Below are positions 17,163 to 24,675 of a stretch of 51,970 nt of DNA, piece by piece. The DNA is taken from NCBI RefSeq assembly GCF_000264295.1, contig NZ_AJXT01000044.1:1-51970 (forward strand), written 5' to 3'. The notes beneath the pieces were generated by a model, which was given only the letters and a program-made list of their open reading frames with translations, ran no database searches and was not told the origin of the DNA. This DNA comes from Rhodanobacter spathiphylli B39. Lineage in GTDB: Bacteria; Pseudomonadota; Gammaproteobacteria; Xanthomonadales; Rhodanobacteraceae. A program made the translations under genes and the position numbers. Numbering within the stretch: the first letter of the stretch is position 1; each line of letters begins with the position of its first letter.

Positions 17163-17915
17163 ATGGCAATCAAGATCGACAAGAAGATCACCGGCTACAA
17201 CGTGGTCAAACCCGAAGACAAGGTTGCCAGTGCGGCCGTTGCCGCCGTGAAAGACGCGCGAGTCAGCGATAAAGCCAGCGAACCCAAGCAGGCCGAAGTG
17301 ATCCAGATGCACGAAAGTGTCGAGCGGCCGGAAACCCTGGTCGGCTCCACCTTCAAGATCAAGTCGCCGCTGTTCGAACACGCCCTGTACGTCACCATCA
17401 ACGACATCGTGCTCAACGCCGGCACCAAACACGAACAGCGTCGCCCGTTCGAGATCTTCATCAACTCGAAGAACATGGACCACTTCCAGTGGATCGTGGC
17501 GTTGACCCGGCTGATGTCCGCCGTGTTCCGCAAAGGCGGCGACGTCACCTTCGTGGTCGAGGAACTGAAAGCCGTGTTCGATCCGCGTGGTGGTTATTTC
17601 AAGGCTGGCGGTGTCTACATGTCCAGCATCGTCGCCGAAATCGGCTCGGTGGTGGAGCAGCACATGAAGAACATCGGGCTGATTCATGATCCGGAGATGG
17701 ATGCGGCGACGCGTCAGTTGATTGCCGACAAGCGGAAAGCCTACGAGGCGGCCAGCGCAAAGACCGAGGCCAGCGCCACCACCGGCACGGCCGCCACCGA
17801 CGCGCTGACGTTTCCGCCAGGCTCGATGATGTGCGACAAGTGCAACACCAAGGCCTTGGTGCTGATGGACAACTGCCAGACTTGTTTGAACTGTGGGTAT
17901 TCGAAGTGCGGGTGA
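17163..17915 (+). CDS. nrdJb: Class II ribonucleotide reductase C-terminal subunit NrdJb
   Basis: 250 aa corresponding to the C-terminal part of full-length NrdJ. The central region (LVGSTFKIKSPLFEHALYV..., then FINSKNMDHFQWIVALTRLM) is the TSCPD-type domain. The last 27 residues hold six cysteines (C224, C227, C238, C241, C244, C249), ending in CGYSKCG. This is the tail that passes electrons from thioredoxin to the active site of NrdJa. The ribosome site is weak (GAAGCGAACATC). It forms one enzyme with the product of 14131-16293; the two genes are separated by 869 nt. Confidence 0.9.
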   Translation: MAIKIDKKITGYNVVKPEDKVASAAVAAVKDARVSDKASEPKQAEVIQMHESVERPETLVGSTFKIKSPLFEHALYVTINDIVLNAGTKHEQRRPFEIFINSKNMDHFQWIVALTRLMSAVFRKGGDVTFVVEELKAVFDPRGGYFKAGGVYMSSIVAEIGSVVEQHMKNIGLIHDPEMDAATRQLIADKRKAYEAASAKTEASATTGTAATDALTFPPGSMMCDKCNTKALVLMDNCQTCLNCGYSKCG

Positions 17916-18461
17916 TTTATGACCAGTAGGTCGCAAGTTTGACTCTTGCTACGGCCCAAGGAAAAACAGGGGTTTACGAGTGAATCGGCCTCGACTAAAA
18001 CCCCTCGAAGCCAGCTTTTGATAACAGTAGCCGTCAGTTACCACGACCTGGATTAGGTGCGTTCGGGACACGGATGTAGTAAAAGGGGAAATGGCCGTGC
18101 CGCTTCGGGACTCATTGAAAGGCCAGCTAGTGCCGCTGGTTATCGCAATGCTTGGTAGCCCGATCTTTATGACGAAGATTTGAGGTGGTGGCTAGTCTTC
18201 GGCGGACTAGGGTTCGGTGCGTAGAGGACGGCAGAGGGGAGCGGGGGGGTATTAATATCCATCCGGCCGGGCGTTTCATGCCCTATCGGGAGGCGTGTCT
18301 GTCGCGTGGATCGAAACCAGTCGTCGTGGCGCCTCGTGTTCCATCAACTCCTGAAGGTCGACTCCAATCCTTACTTTCCAAGATTTGATGTCCTGGTTTC
18401 TGGTAGTTTTTGGCGCTCTGCCTGCCTTCACGTTTTGCGTAACTTATGGGGATGAAGCGGG
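17916..18461. other. Long intergenic region at the left edge of the accessory stretch
   Basis: 546 nt with lower GC than its surroundings. It contains an 8-bp inverted repeat AGGGGTTT/AAACCCCT (17968-17975 with 17998-18005) that could end the nrdJb transcript. A 30-codon frame with a short hydrophobic segment lies at 18091-18183. I see no further recognisable gene, RNA or attachment site. Confidence 0.5.
18091..18183 (+). CDS. Possible small hydrophobic ORF or decayed membrane-protein gene
   Basis: 30 codons (MAVPLRDSLKGQLVPLVI...) with AGGGG directly upstream of the ATG. After its stop, a second hydrophobic stretch (RWWLVFGGLGFGA) is readable in the next frame up to about 18228. Together they look like a small membrane protein broken by a frameshift near 18175. 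Very uncertain. Confidence 0.22.
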   Translation: MAVPLRDSLKGQLVPLVIAMLGSPIFMTKI

Positions 18462-18941
18462 ATGAGATTGCTGGTAATTGCCATGCTAGCTGCCATAGTT
18501 TGTGGCTGCGCCACCAAGCCCCTCGTCATTGCCGATGCATCGCCATATGCGTCACAAGGCTCGGTCTACAAGGGCCAGGCCACCGTCTATGTCGCGCGCG
18601 GCATGGGTCGAGCAGGCGTGGCGTGGCCGGTTCACGTGAAGCTGGATGGAGTGGAAGAAGGCTCGTTGCAGCGGGGAACCTATGTTCGTCTGGCAGTTGC
18701 TCCGGGTCGCCATGACATTCTCGCCCACTGGAATCCCCTGAGCACGATCCACGAGGCCGCTATTAATAGTGCTTTCCAAGCCGACGAGACCTACTACTTC
18801 GTCATCGACACAAGCATGTTTTCGAGTTACGGCGCAGGCGTAATAAACATCGGCGGGATCGGGATAGAGGAGTCGTCCACGGGTGCGCAACGAGTTGCGC
18901 TTTACGAGGACTGGACGCCGAACGCTCGGACTGGCAACTAA
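18462..18941 (+). CDS. Small lipoprotein, DUF2846-like
   Basis: A 159-aa exported lipoprotein. The signal peptide is MRLLVIAMLAAIVCGC with lipobox VCGC (lipidated Cys16). The mature part is a compact beta-rich domain: ATVYVARGMGR, VKLDGVEEGSL, GTYVRLAVAPGRHDI, ETYYFVID. This pattern of strands with the PGRH turn resembles DUF2846/PEGA-like carbohydrate- or wall-associated lipoproteins. It is one of three lipoprotein genes in 18.4-21.2 kb that share no obvious sequence with each other. Function unknown. Confidence 0.75.
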   Translation: MRLLVIAMLAAIVCGCATKPLVIADASPYASQGSVYKGQATVYVARGMGRAGVAWPVHVKLDGVEEGSLQRGTYVRLAVAPGRHDILAHWNPLSTIHEAAINSAFQADETYYFVIDTSMFSSYGAGVINIGGIGIEESSTGAQRVALYEDWTPNARTGN

Positions 18942-18964
18942 TCCGAATGGGGAACGAAAGGAGG

Positions 18965-18983
18965 TCAGATTAATTAAATCTGA
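18965..18983. repeat. Short AT-rich hairpin
   Basis: TCAGATT pairs with AATCTGA around a 5-nt loop, 24 nt past the lipoprotein stop codon. It could be its weak terminator or part of the insertion-sequence debris that follows. Confidence 0.35.
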
Positions 18984-19031
18984 AGCGGGGGCGTACGGAA
19001 CGAAGGCGGAGCCTGAGGTTTCCCCACGTTT

Positions 19032-19240
19032 TCATGCCGCCACGGCCATCTGATCGAGTAGCGCTGGGGATGGCTTTCGTATCTGCTCCATGAGCTCTTC
19101 GAGCCTGGCATTTGACCATCGTCGCAGCAGTGCCTCACGGCCCAGTCGCATGATTGAGTACAGCCGTCGCTTGGATCGAAACGGTGCCCGCCATTGATCT
19201 ATCCCTGCGGTTTCGCAGGCCATGCCGACCTGAACCGCCC
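19032..19240 (-). pseudogene. Probable C-terminal remnant of an IS4-type transposase
   Basis: The minus-strand frame, which remains open up to 19295, ends in a segment reading RLYSIMRLGREALLRRW... and LDQMAVAA. This is typical of the C-terminal end of IS4-family transposases as I remember them. No catalytic DDE region is present, so only the tail survives. The identification rests on pattern recall only. Confidence 0.35.
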
Positions 19241-19290
19241 CGGGATTTGAGGAGGCTCCAACTCTTGAGAGAATGGAGCCATGAACGAAT
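19231..19290 (+). mobile_element. Likely decayed IS3-family element end
   Basis: TGAACCGCCCCGGGATTTG, then GGAGGCTCC, then GAGAATGGAGCCATGAA closely follows the layout of IS3-family left ends and the start of their orfA. No OrfA or OrfB follows: the frame from 19281 closes after 19 codons. With the transposase tail at 19032-19240, this marks a site of repeated insertion and decay. Confidence 0.4.
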
Positions 19291-19484
19291 GGCACTTACT
19301 TAAGCGCCACATCCTCACCCAATCTTCGCCAAGTGACTGATTTGAAAGAGTGGCTGGCGGCCGGGCAAACTGTTGGTCCGACCCAAACAGACGGCCCACA
19401 ATGCCGCCAGCCGCTATGCACACTAATTGCCGATCCAAAACCAGGGTCAGAGTGCACTTTTGCTGAACCACCAGGGAAATCGAC

Positions 19485-19598
19485 GTGAATAGAATCGCCC
19501 CCTTCTTCGGCATCCTGCTTGCAGCCATCGCGGTGAGCGCGGCGGCTGCTTCAGGCGTGTTTACCGTACGCCAGCCGTTGTTGATGATGAAGCGATGA
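19485..19598 (+). CDS. Possible small secreted peptide
   Basis: 37 codons from a GTG start, reading as a short basic N-terminus (VNRIAPF) and a hydrophobic Ala-rich stretch (GILLAAIAVSAAAASG), then VFTVRQPLLMMKR. This resembles a signal peptide with a short basic tail. A GGGAAA motif lies 5 nt upstream. It could be a real small gene or the surviving 5' end of a truncated exported protein. Confidence 0.3.
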   Translation: MNRIAPFFGILLAAIAVSAAAASGVFTVRQPLLMMKR

Positions 19599-19724
19599 GT
19601 GCTTAATTAACGTGTCCGGAAAAGCCGGGCCATCTCAGAGTCCACTTCGAATGTGAAGGCGCTTGGGAAGGTCGATTCTTGGCCTCGATACATGTTTAAA
19701 CAACTACGTGCGCTGGGAGCAAGC

Positions 19725-20192
19725 ATGCGTCATTGCATTGGTCGTCTTGGAATAGCTCCATGGTTGGTGGCTGCGTTGTCGCTATTGCATGGATGTGCAC
19801 CGATGTCGACGCAACAACCGATGCAGCAGCAGGTTCCGCTTGTGCCGGAGCATCCCGAGTTTCATGGACATCCGTGGCCATTGGATACTTCGGGACATAA
19901 GCTTCAAGGTACTACGCTGGTCATGGCACTTGTGGACGCGACTGGGAGCGTGACCGAGGCGTGTATCAATCGCACCAGCGACCATGTGGAGCTCGACCGG
20001 TTGGCCGTGCAGTGGCTGGCCGAACAGCACCTTCGCCCAGCAAGCAGGAATGGAGTTGCGGTTTCAGGCTATGTACGCATGCCGGTCGAGTTCACCACAT
20101 TGCCGCCAGAACTGCGAACGCCTCCGGTTTACCCCAGGGCTTACTGTCAAACTCGTCCCGTCGCCGAACTGCTCGAAACGTTGGCTCGGTGA
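19725..20192 (+). CDS. Lipoprotein with a TonB C-terminal-like domain
   Basis: 155 aa. The signal peptide from MRHCIGRLG ends in the lipobox LLHGC (Cys24). A Gln/Pro/Met-rich linker follows. The last 110 residues (GTTLVMALVDATGSVTEACI..., LDRLAVQWLAEQHLRPAS, GYVRMPVEFTT) match the TonB C-terminal fold: variable-sequence strand, helix, then basic strand. The start at 19725 has GGGAG five bases upstream; upstream Mets exist but lack a signal peptide. Unlike true TonB it would be lipid-anchored rather than spanning the membrane. Such orphan TonB-C lipoproteins are frequent in Xanthomonadales and are of unknown function. Confidence 0.7.
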   Translation: MRHCIGRLGIAPWLVAALSLLHGCAPMSTQQPMQQQVPLVPEHPEFHGHPWPLDTSGHKLQGTTLVMALVDATGSVTEACINRTSDHVELDRLAVQWLAEQHLRPASRNGVAVSGYVRMPVEFTTLPPELRTPPVYPRAYCQTRPVAELLETLAR

Positions 20193-20439
20193 AACTCCGG
20201 TGTCATCAATCATGGCCGGATCATGGGGTCATAGCTGCGCTGATGGGCTGAATCGGTACTGTTTCGAGAGAATGGATGAGAGAGGGGAAGGGCCGTGTGG
20301 AACTGGCCTCACCATGGTTGTCCGCCACGTCGCTGCGGCTCGCGCGGGAAGCCGCTGCAGGCAGGATGGAAGAGGGGCGTGGCGTGTGCGGCCGGTCAGA
20401 CGCAATGCATCCGGAAGTGTTCCGGAAAACGGGGGGAGC

Positions 20440-21153
20440 ATGAAGAAGGTATGGAAGGTGGGCCTGCTGATGGCGGCCCTGTTGATGTTGCACGGGTGTG
20501 CGACGGCTTACGGAAAACGCGGTATCACGGGTGGGTACAGCGAACAGAAAGTGGACAGCTCCCACTATGTCGTCGAGTTCGACGGCAATGGCTATGCGTC
20601 CAAGGACAGGGTCTGGTACTTCTGGATATATCGTTGCGCCGAACTGACACGGAGCAATGGCTACACCTACTTCTCGCTGGAAGCGGATGACCACCTGCAC
20701 AACAGCGGCTATGCGCCGGATGGTGATGTCGGCGGACGGTTGGTGCCCGCCGTGCTCACCGACCAGGATGATGGTCGTCTGGTCGAGGTCGGTGGCGCGG
20801 GCGGATACATCTATATTCCCGGGCAAACCATCACGACGTGGCATTCAAGGGCGATGGTGTCCATGTACGGCGACAAGCTGCCGGAAAGAACCGTCCTCAT
20901 GAAGGCCCGGTCCGTGCTCGACCTGCTGGTCGACTACATCAGGAGCGACGGCAAGAGCGATCCTCCGGCTCGCGAATTCATCATCGATCAGGCTGCCTAC
21001 GCCCTTGCCCCGGACAAGGCCATCGTGAATCTGCATCAGTACAAGATGGCCCATCCTTCCCAGCCGCGGAAGGTGCCTCCGTTTCTGCGCGCGCCAGGCC
21101 AGCCGGCCCCGACCTTGCCTCCGTTCCTTGCGGCTCCGGGACAGAAAACCTAG
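20440..21153 (+). CDS. CC0125/CC1285-type lipoprotein
   Basis: A 237-aa lipoprotein: signal peptide MKKVWKVGLLMAALLMLHGC with lipobox LHGC (Cys20). The start of the mature protein (YGKRGITGGYSEQKVDSSHY, then YFWIYRCAELTRSNGY) matches the CC0125/CC1285 lipoprotein family, in which a conserved Cys-Ala-Glu helix follows two strands. After residue 205 it ends in an unusual Pro-rich tail with two copies of PPFLxAPGQ. GGGGGGAG directly upstream of the ATG fixes the start. Function unknown. Confidence 0.72.
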   Translation: MKKVWKVGLLMAALLMLHGCATAYGKRGITGGYSEQKVDSSHYVVEFDGNGYASKDRVWYFWIYRCAELTRSNGYTYFSLEADDHLHNSGYAPDGDVGGRLVPAVLTDQDDGRLVEVGGAGGYIYIPGQTITTWHSRAMVSMYGDKLPERTVLMKARSVLDLLVDYIRSDGKSDPPAREFIIDQAAYALAPDKAIVNLHQYKMAHPSQPRKVPPFLRAPGQPAPTLPPFLAAPGQKT

Positions 21154-21475
21154 GGAAACTCCGATTTTGCTTCGCTGCCGAAGCACGGACCTGTCCGAGG
21201 GAGTGTGGACGATGGCAGATCAGCTGATCTTGTCGACGCAAGGCCTTGGAACTCTCGTGTCCGTTGGTCGAGACGCGGACAGTTGCGCAGGAAATTCGGG
21301 TTGCCGGAAGCAAGCCGGCACGGCGGCCCGGGCTCGACACGCTCCCGCGGCGTGACTGCGATGCCGCCTGGCGAGTAGTGTTCTATGTCTCTGAAGCTTT
21401 GGTCACGGCAGACTGCGCCATCGCGGGCGTCGCGCCGCTCGTCTCCATCGGTGATTCCTGTCCTGGAGCAAGTCG
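21154..21475. other. Intergenic region without a recognisable gene
   Basis: 322 nt. No frame with a plausible start site and codon use was found, nor a clear hairpin or repeat. It may hold the promoter of the 391-aa gene that follows. Confidence 0.4.
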
Positions 21476-22651
21476 ATGTCCGAGTTCCTCATCCGCAGCT
21501 TTGACGACCCCCGAAGTTTCACGCCGAAGAATTTTCCGCAGGGGGTGCTGCCGCGCACGTCGGTGGAGAGTTACGTGCCCTGGGCGCTCACGGCCGACCG
21601 GCGGGTGGTGTACGCCAGGACCGGCGAGCACACCAGTTGGCGTGGCGGGTCGGCGGGTCTGCGGCCTTACGACAGCCTGGTCAGCCAGGATCGCCGTCGC
21701 CTCGCCGAGTCGGCGCTCGGCTTGATGGCGCTGGATCATCCGCAGTTCACGGCCGAAGGGGTCGGGCAGGTCAATCTGGCCATCCAGAAGTACCTGGACC
21801 ATCAGCTGGTGACCAATCGGGCCGCGCTGACGCGAGAGCTGTTCGCCATCGGCCAGTATTTCTACACCGGCGGCGGCAGCGGCTTCGGCCGCATTGATAC
21901 GGTGGCCAAGGCGGCGCTCGGGCCCGATGGCGTGCGCAAGGGCATCTTCAATGCGCTGGCGCGGGGACGGCTGGACCAGAAGATATCGATCCATGACGCC
22001 GTCGGCCGCAAGGTGCTCCCTGCCCTGGGTAGCGAGCAACTGGCGGCGTACAACCATTGGGGTCCGATCCTGCGCCAGGACTGGTTCGACGATGCCGCCA
22101 AGCGTGGCCGCAAGCCGGCCGCGCAGCGCGCTGGCGCCACCAGTGTCGGGGGAATCGTGAGGCCGGAGCAGGCCGGGGCGGTGGGCACCACGGCGATCGC
22201 GCGGGGTCGCGGCGTCGACATGTTCCAGCGCGACACCGCGCGCACGCGTCAGCCGCAAGCGGATGCCTATTACGATGACGTCGACGCGCGCAACCTGCTG
22301 TTCGGTGCCGGCATCTCGGGCACCACCGGCTCGCTGCTGCAATCGGCCTTCGCCTTCGCGGGCGTGTTTCGCGGGGAACCGCTCAAGCAGTACGTGCTCG
22401 CCATCGTGGGTTATCTCGTCGGCGGCGGCATGCACAGTTACCACGAGTCCATGGCGGTGGCGAGCAAGGCGGGCCTGCCCTACAACCCGGGCGCCTACGC
22501 ATCCAGCCTGCCGCAGGCGTTCCTGGGCTCCATGCAATACGCGGCCTGGCGCACCGACTACTACGACATCGTGGAGCTGGGCGCGACGCACTGGCGAAAC
22601 AATGCCGGCGCCTTGCCGTCGCACCTGAGCCGGCAGTTGACGCCGTCCTGA
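21476..22651 (+). CDS. Unrecognised 391-aa protein with a Gly-rich core and HSYHE motif
   Basis: No family recognised. There is no signal peptide. Residues 1-75 contain several basic and aromatic patches (VVYARTGEHTSWRGG at 44-58). A segment FYTGGGSGFG lies at 129-138. The C-terminal third holds GAGISGTTGSLLQSA (278-291), a hydrophobic stretch YVLAIVGYLVGGG (306-318), then MHSYHE (319-324) and AGLPYNPGAY (332-341). Closely packed His, Ser, Glu and Gly residues suggest an enzymatic active site. Its location among lipoproteins and orphan genes suits an effector or toxin-like protein, which is inference. The start has GGAGC seven bases upstream. Confidence 0.7.
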   Translation: MSEFLIRSFDDPRSFTPKNFPQGVLPRTSVESYVPWALTADRRVVYARTGEHTSWRGGSAGLRPYDSLVSQDRRRLAESALGLMALDHPQFTAEGVGQVNLAIQKYLDHQLVTNRAALTRELFAIGQYFYTGGGSGFGRIDTVAKAALGPDGVRKGIFNALARGRLDQKISIHDAVGRKVLPALGSEQLAAYNHWGPILRQDWFDDAAKRGRKPAAQRAGATSVGGIVRPEQAGAVGTTAIARGRGVDMFQRDTARTRQPQADAYYDDVDARNLLFGAGISGTTGSLLQSAFAFAGVFRGEPLKQYVLAIVGYLVGGGMHSYHESMAVASKAGLPYNPGAYASSLPQAFLGSMQYAAWRTDYYDIVELGATHWRNNAGALPSHLSRQLTPS

Positions 22652-22724
22652 GCAGACGAAACCGCGAAACCGGATGCAGGGACGCGCTTGCCCGATGCAG
22701 GCGCGTCGTTTCCCGCATGAATCC

Positions 22725-23228
22725 ATGACAGGCCGCCCGATGCTTCGAGACGCCCATCCCGCGGACTTCCCCGCGATCCTCGCCCTCAACGAGGCCTTCG
22801 TCGCCGTGCTCAGTCCGCTGGACGCAGGGCGCCTGGCGCAGCTGCATGAGCAGGCGGCCATGCATCGGGTGATCGAGAGGAGTGGGCGGATCGAGGCTTT
22901 CCTGCTCGCCTTCCGCGAGGGCGCGGACTACGACGGCGCCAACTACCGCTGGTTCGCACAGCGCCATGCGCGCTTCCTGTACGTGGACCGCATCGTGGTC
23001 GCCGGCAGTGGACAGGCCGGGGGCCTCGGCAGTCGGCTCTATGCCGATGTCCGCACGCGGGCCCTGGCGGACGCGGTGCCGCTGATCGCCTGTGAATTCG
23101 ATATCGATCCGCCCAACCCGGCCTCCGCGCGTTTTCATGCCAGGCAAGGCTTCCACGAAGTCGGGCAGCGGCGGGTCGAGAGCGGCAAGGTGGTGTCCAT
23201 GCAGGTGCTCGACCTGGCTTCCCGCTGA
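22725..23228 (+). CDS. GNAT-family N-acetyltransferase
   Basis: 167 aa (162 if the Met at 22740 is used). The acetyl-CoA site is recognisable in the strand RFLYVDRIVVAGS followed by the loop GQAGGLGSRLYADV. The C-terminal part has NPASARFHARQGFHEVGQRRV, the usual last strand-helix of the family. It resembles predicted GNATs with unknown acceptors. It follows the 391-aa gene by 73 nt and may share its transcript. Confidence 0.82.
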   Translation: MTGRPMLRDAHPADFPAILALNEAFVAVLSPLDAGRLAQLHEQAAMHRVIERSGRIEAFLLAFREGADYDGANYRWFAQRHARFLYVDRIVVAGSGQAGGLGSRLYADVRTRALADAVPLIACEFDIDPPNPASARFHARQGFHEVGQRRVESGKVVSMQVLDLASR

Positions 23229-23344
23229 GGTGCTCGACTGCGGGCAACTGCATCGGCGATGGGTTCACGTGCCTCAGGCGGGAAGCCGAACCTGCCCTGC
23301 CTTGACCCTGGCGATCGTCGATCCACGGTGACGGAAGGGGACTC

Positions 23345-23890
23345 ATGAAGCACTCGTCAAGTCTTCACTGGATTGTTGGACTGCTTGGTGTCTTGTCCTG
23401 TCGCACGGCATCGGCCTGGCCGTCGCCGAACGCGCCACCGGCCGCGTGTGTCGTGGATGGCGAAACGTGGAGCCTGCCGCCCTGCGCGATGGAAACCCGA
23501 GATGGCCACGCCTACGTGGCGGCACGCTAACTGCCGAAGCTCTTCAGTGGCAGCCGCGAGCATCTGGTGGCGAGGATTCTTCCCGGCAGTGGCTGGTCGT
23601 ACATCGGTCGAAGCGGGAAGGTCGTGGTGCGTCACGTGGCCACGATGGACAACGATGCGAGCGCGTTCCACTACGGACTGGTTCGCGTCAACCAGGATCG
23701 CAAGTGGGGGCTGGCGGACGAGGAGGGAAGGTTGGTGGTGCCGCCGAGTTACGACGGCATCCTCGACTACCAGCCAGGCCTGGGATGGAGAGCCTGCACC
23801 GGATGCCGCTCGAAGACCGGTGGCGACTACAGCTGGTTCGAAGGAGGCGACTGGATCACGCTGGATCGGCGCGGAAGAAAAATTCGATGA
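23345..23890 (+). pseudogene. WG-repeat protein gene interrupted by an in-frame stop
   Basis: The first part (23345-23530) has a strong GGAAGGGG site and encodes a signal peptide (MKHSSSLHWIVGLLGVLSC...). It stops at TAA 23528-23530. The same reading frame then continues without interruption to 23890. The second part has the WG-type repeat segments KWGLADEEGRLVVPPSYDGI and WSYIGRSGKVVVRH. Read through, it would be a 181-residue secreted WG protein. The second part could start from a GTG at 23567, but that product would lack the signal peptide. A recent nonsense mutation or readthrough is the simplest explanation. Confidence 0.7.
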
Positions 23891-24028
23891 GTCGATGTCC
23901 CCGGGAACGGGGAGGCGTATAAAAGGCGGATTGAAATGCATGGCGCCTCGACGTTTTCATCATTTCAATGCCAAGCCTTTGCCAAACGGATGTCGACGAA
24001 AATCACCCAAGCCAACAAGGAGATTGAA

Positions 24029-24400
24029 ATGGCAGTGATCTGGGGCGAGAAGATAGGCGGAAAGCACGGTTCGATGACGGCGGAAGACATTGCCGCGTTC
24101 ATCACTTCCAAGGTCGGGGGCGGATCGCCCGCCTGGAAGGCAAGTCTTCTGACGGCGGCAGGCAACGTGCTCGGTCACGACGGACGCAGCAATGGTTCGG
24201 TCGTTCGGCACAATGGCAAGAGCATCCGCCATATCACCACGGGCAAGGGCGCCGGCCACGTCACCCTGTTCTTCACGCTCGAGCCCGGCGAGGTCGGCAG
24301 CGTGATCGGAGTAGGCTCGCACCACGACGAAAAGGGCGCCTCGTACGACATCGACTGGCACACGCCCGGATGGGTCGTCGGCAAGCGGGTGAATTTGTAG
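24029..24400 (+). CDS. Unrecognised 123-aa protein
   Basis: No family recognised. It starts MAVIWGEKIGGKHGSMTAED with an ideal AAGGAG site seven bases upstream, so translation is likely. The sequence has alternating strands near the C-terminus (HITTGKGAGHVTLFF, SVIGVGSHHDEKGASYDIDW). Histidines at several conserved-looking positions recall small RelE/ParE or RNase-type folds, but no motif is decisive. No signal peptide. An inverted repeat of nine bases (23930-23938 with 23961-23969) and a TATAAAA sequence (23918-23924) precede it and may belong to its promoter. Confidence 0.6.
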   Translation: MAVIWGEKIGGKHGSMTAEDIAAFITSKVGGGSPAWKASLLTAAGNVLGHDGRSNGSVVRHNGKSIRHITTGKGAGHVTLFFTLEPGEVGSVIGVGSHHDEKGASYDIDWHTPGWVVGKRVNL

Positions 24401-24448
24401 GCCGCAGGGTCAGGGGCGCCGCCCGGTAGAGGGGTCGGGACAGAGGGT

Positions 24449-24483
24449 CAGGTTCATCAGCCGCATTGCGGTCAATGAACCTG
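24449..24483. repeat. Inverted repeat in the leader of the ubiquitin-like gene
   Basis: CAGGTTCAT (24449-24457) pairs with ATGAACCTG (24475-24483) around a 17-nt loop. It lies in the 275-nt gap between 24400 and 24676, which holds no other recognisable gene. It may terminate the preceding gene. Confidence 0.4.
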
Positions 24484-24675
24484 GCCTGTTTGCGCATGGG
24501 TTCACCCGGGCAGGTCGGCTTCCCGTCTCGACGGTGGTTGAAGATCCGCGGGTGGCGATGGATTGACCACGGGAATAAAGGGGCGCAGGTCATCAAGTCG
24601 ATTTGTTGTTCGCTCCCATTGTTGTCTGCTTGTGGAACGCACTTCGGAAAAACGCCATTCATCAGGAGCACGGAC

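Noticed and set aside
18185..18388. 67-codon plus-strand frame
   Set aside because: No ribosome site, no recognisable sequence and atypical composition; it starts within a low-GC non-coding stretch.
19199..19528. 109-codon minus-strand frame across the insertion-sequence debris
   Set aside because: It runs through both decayed elements and the antisense of the small peptide, with no coherent protein features.
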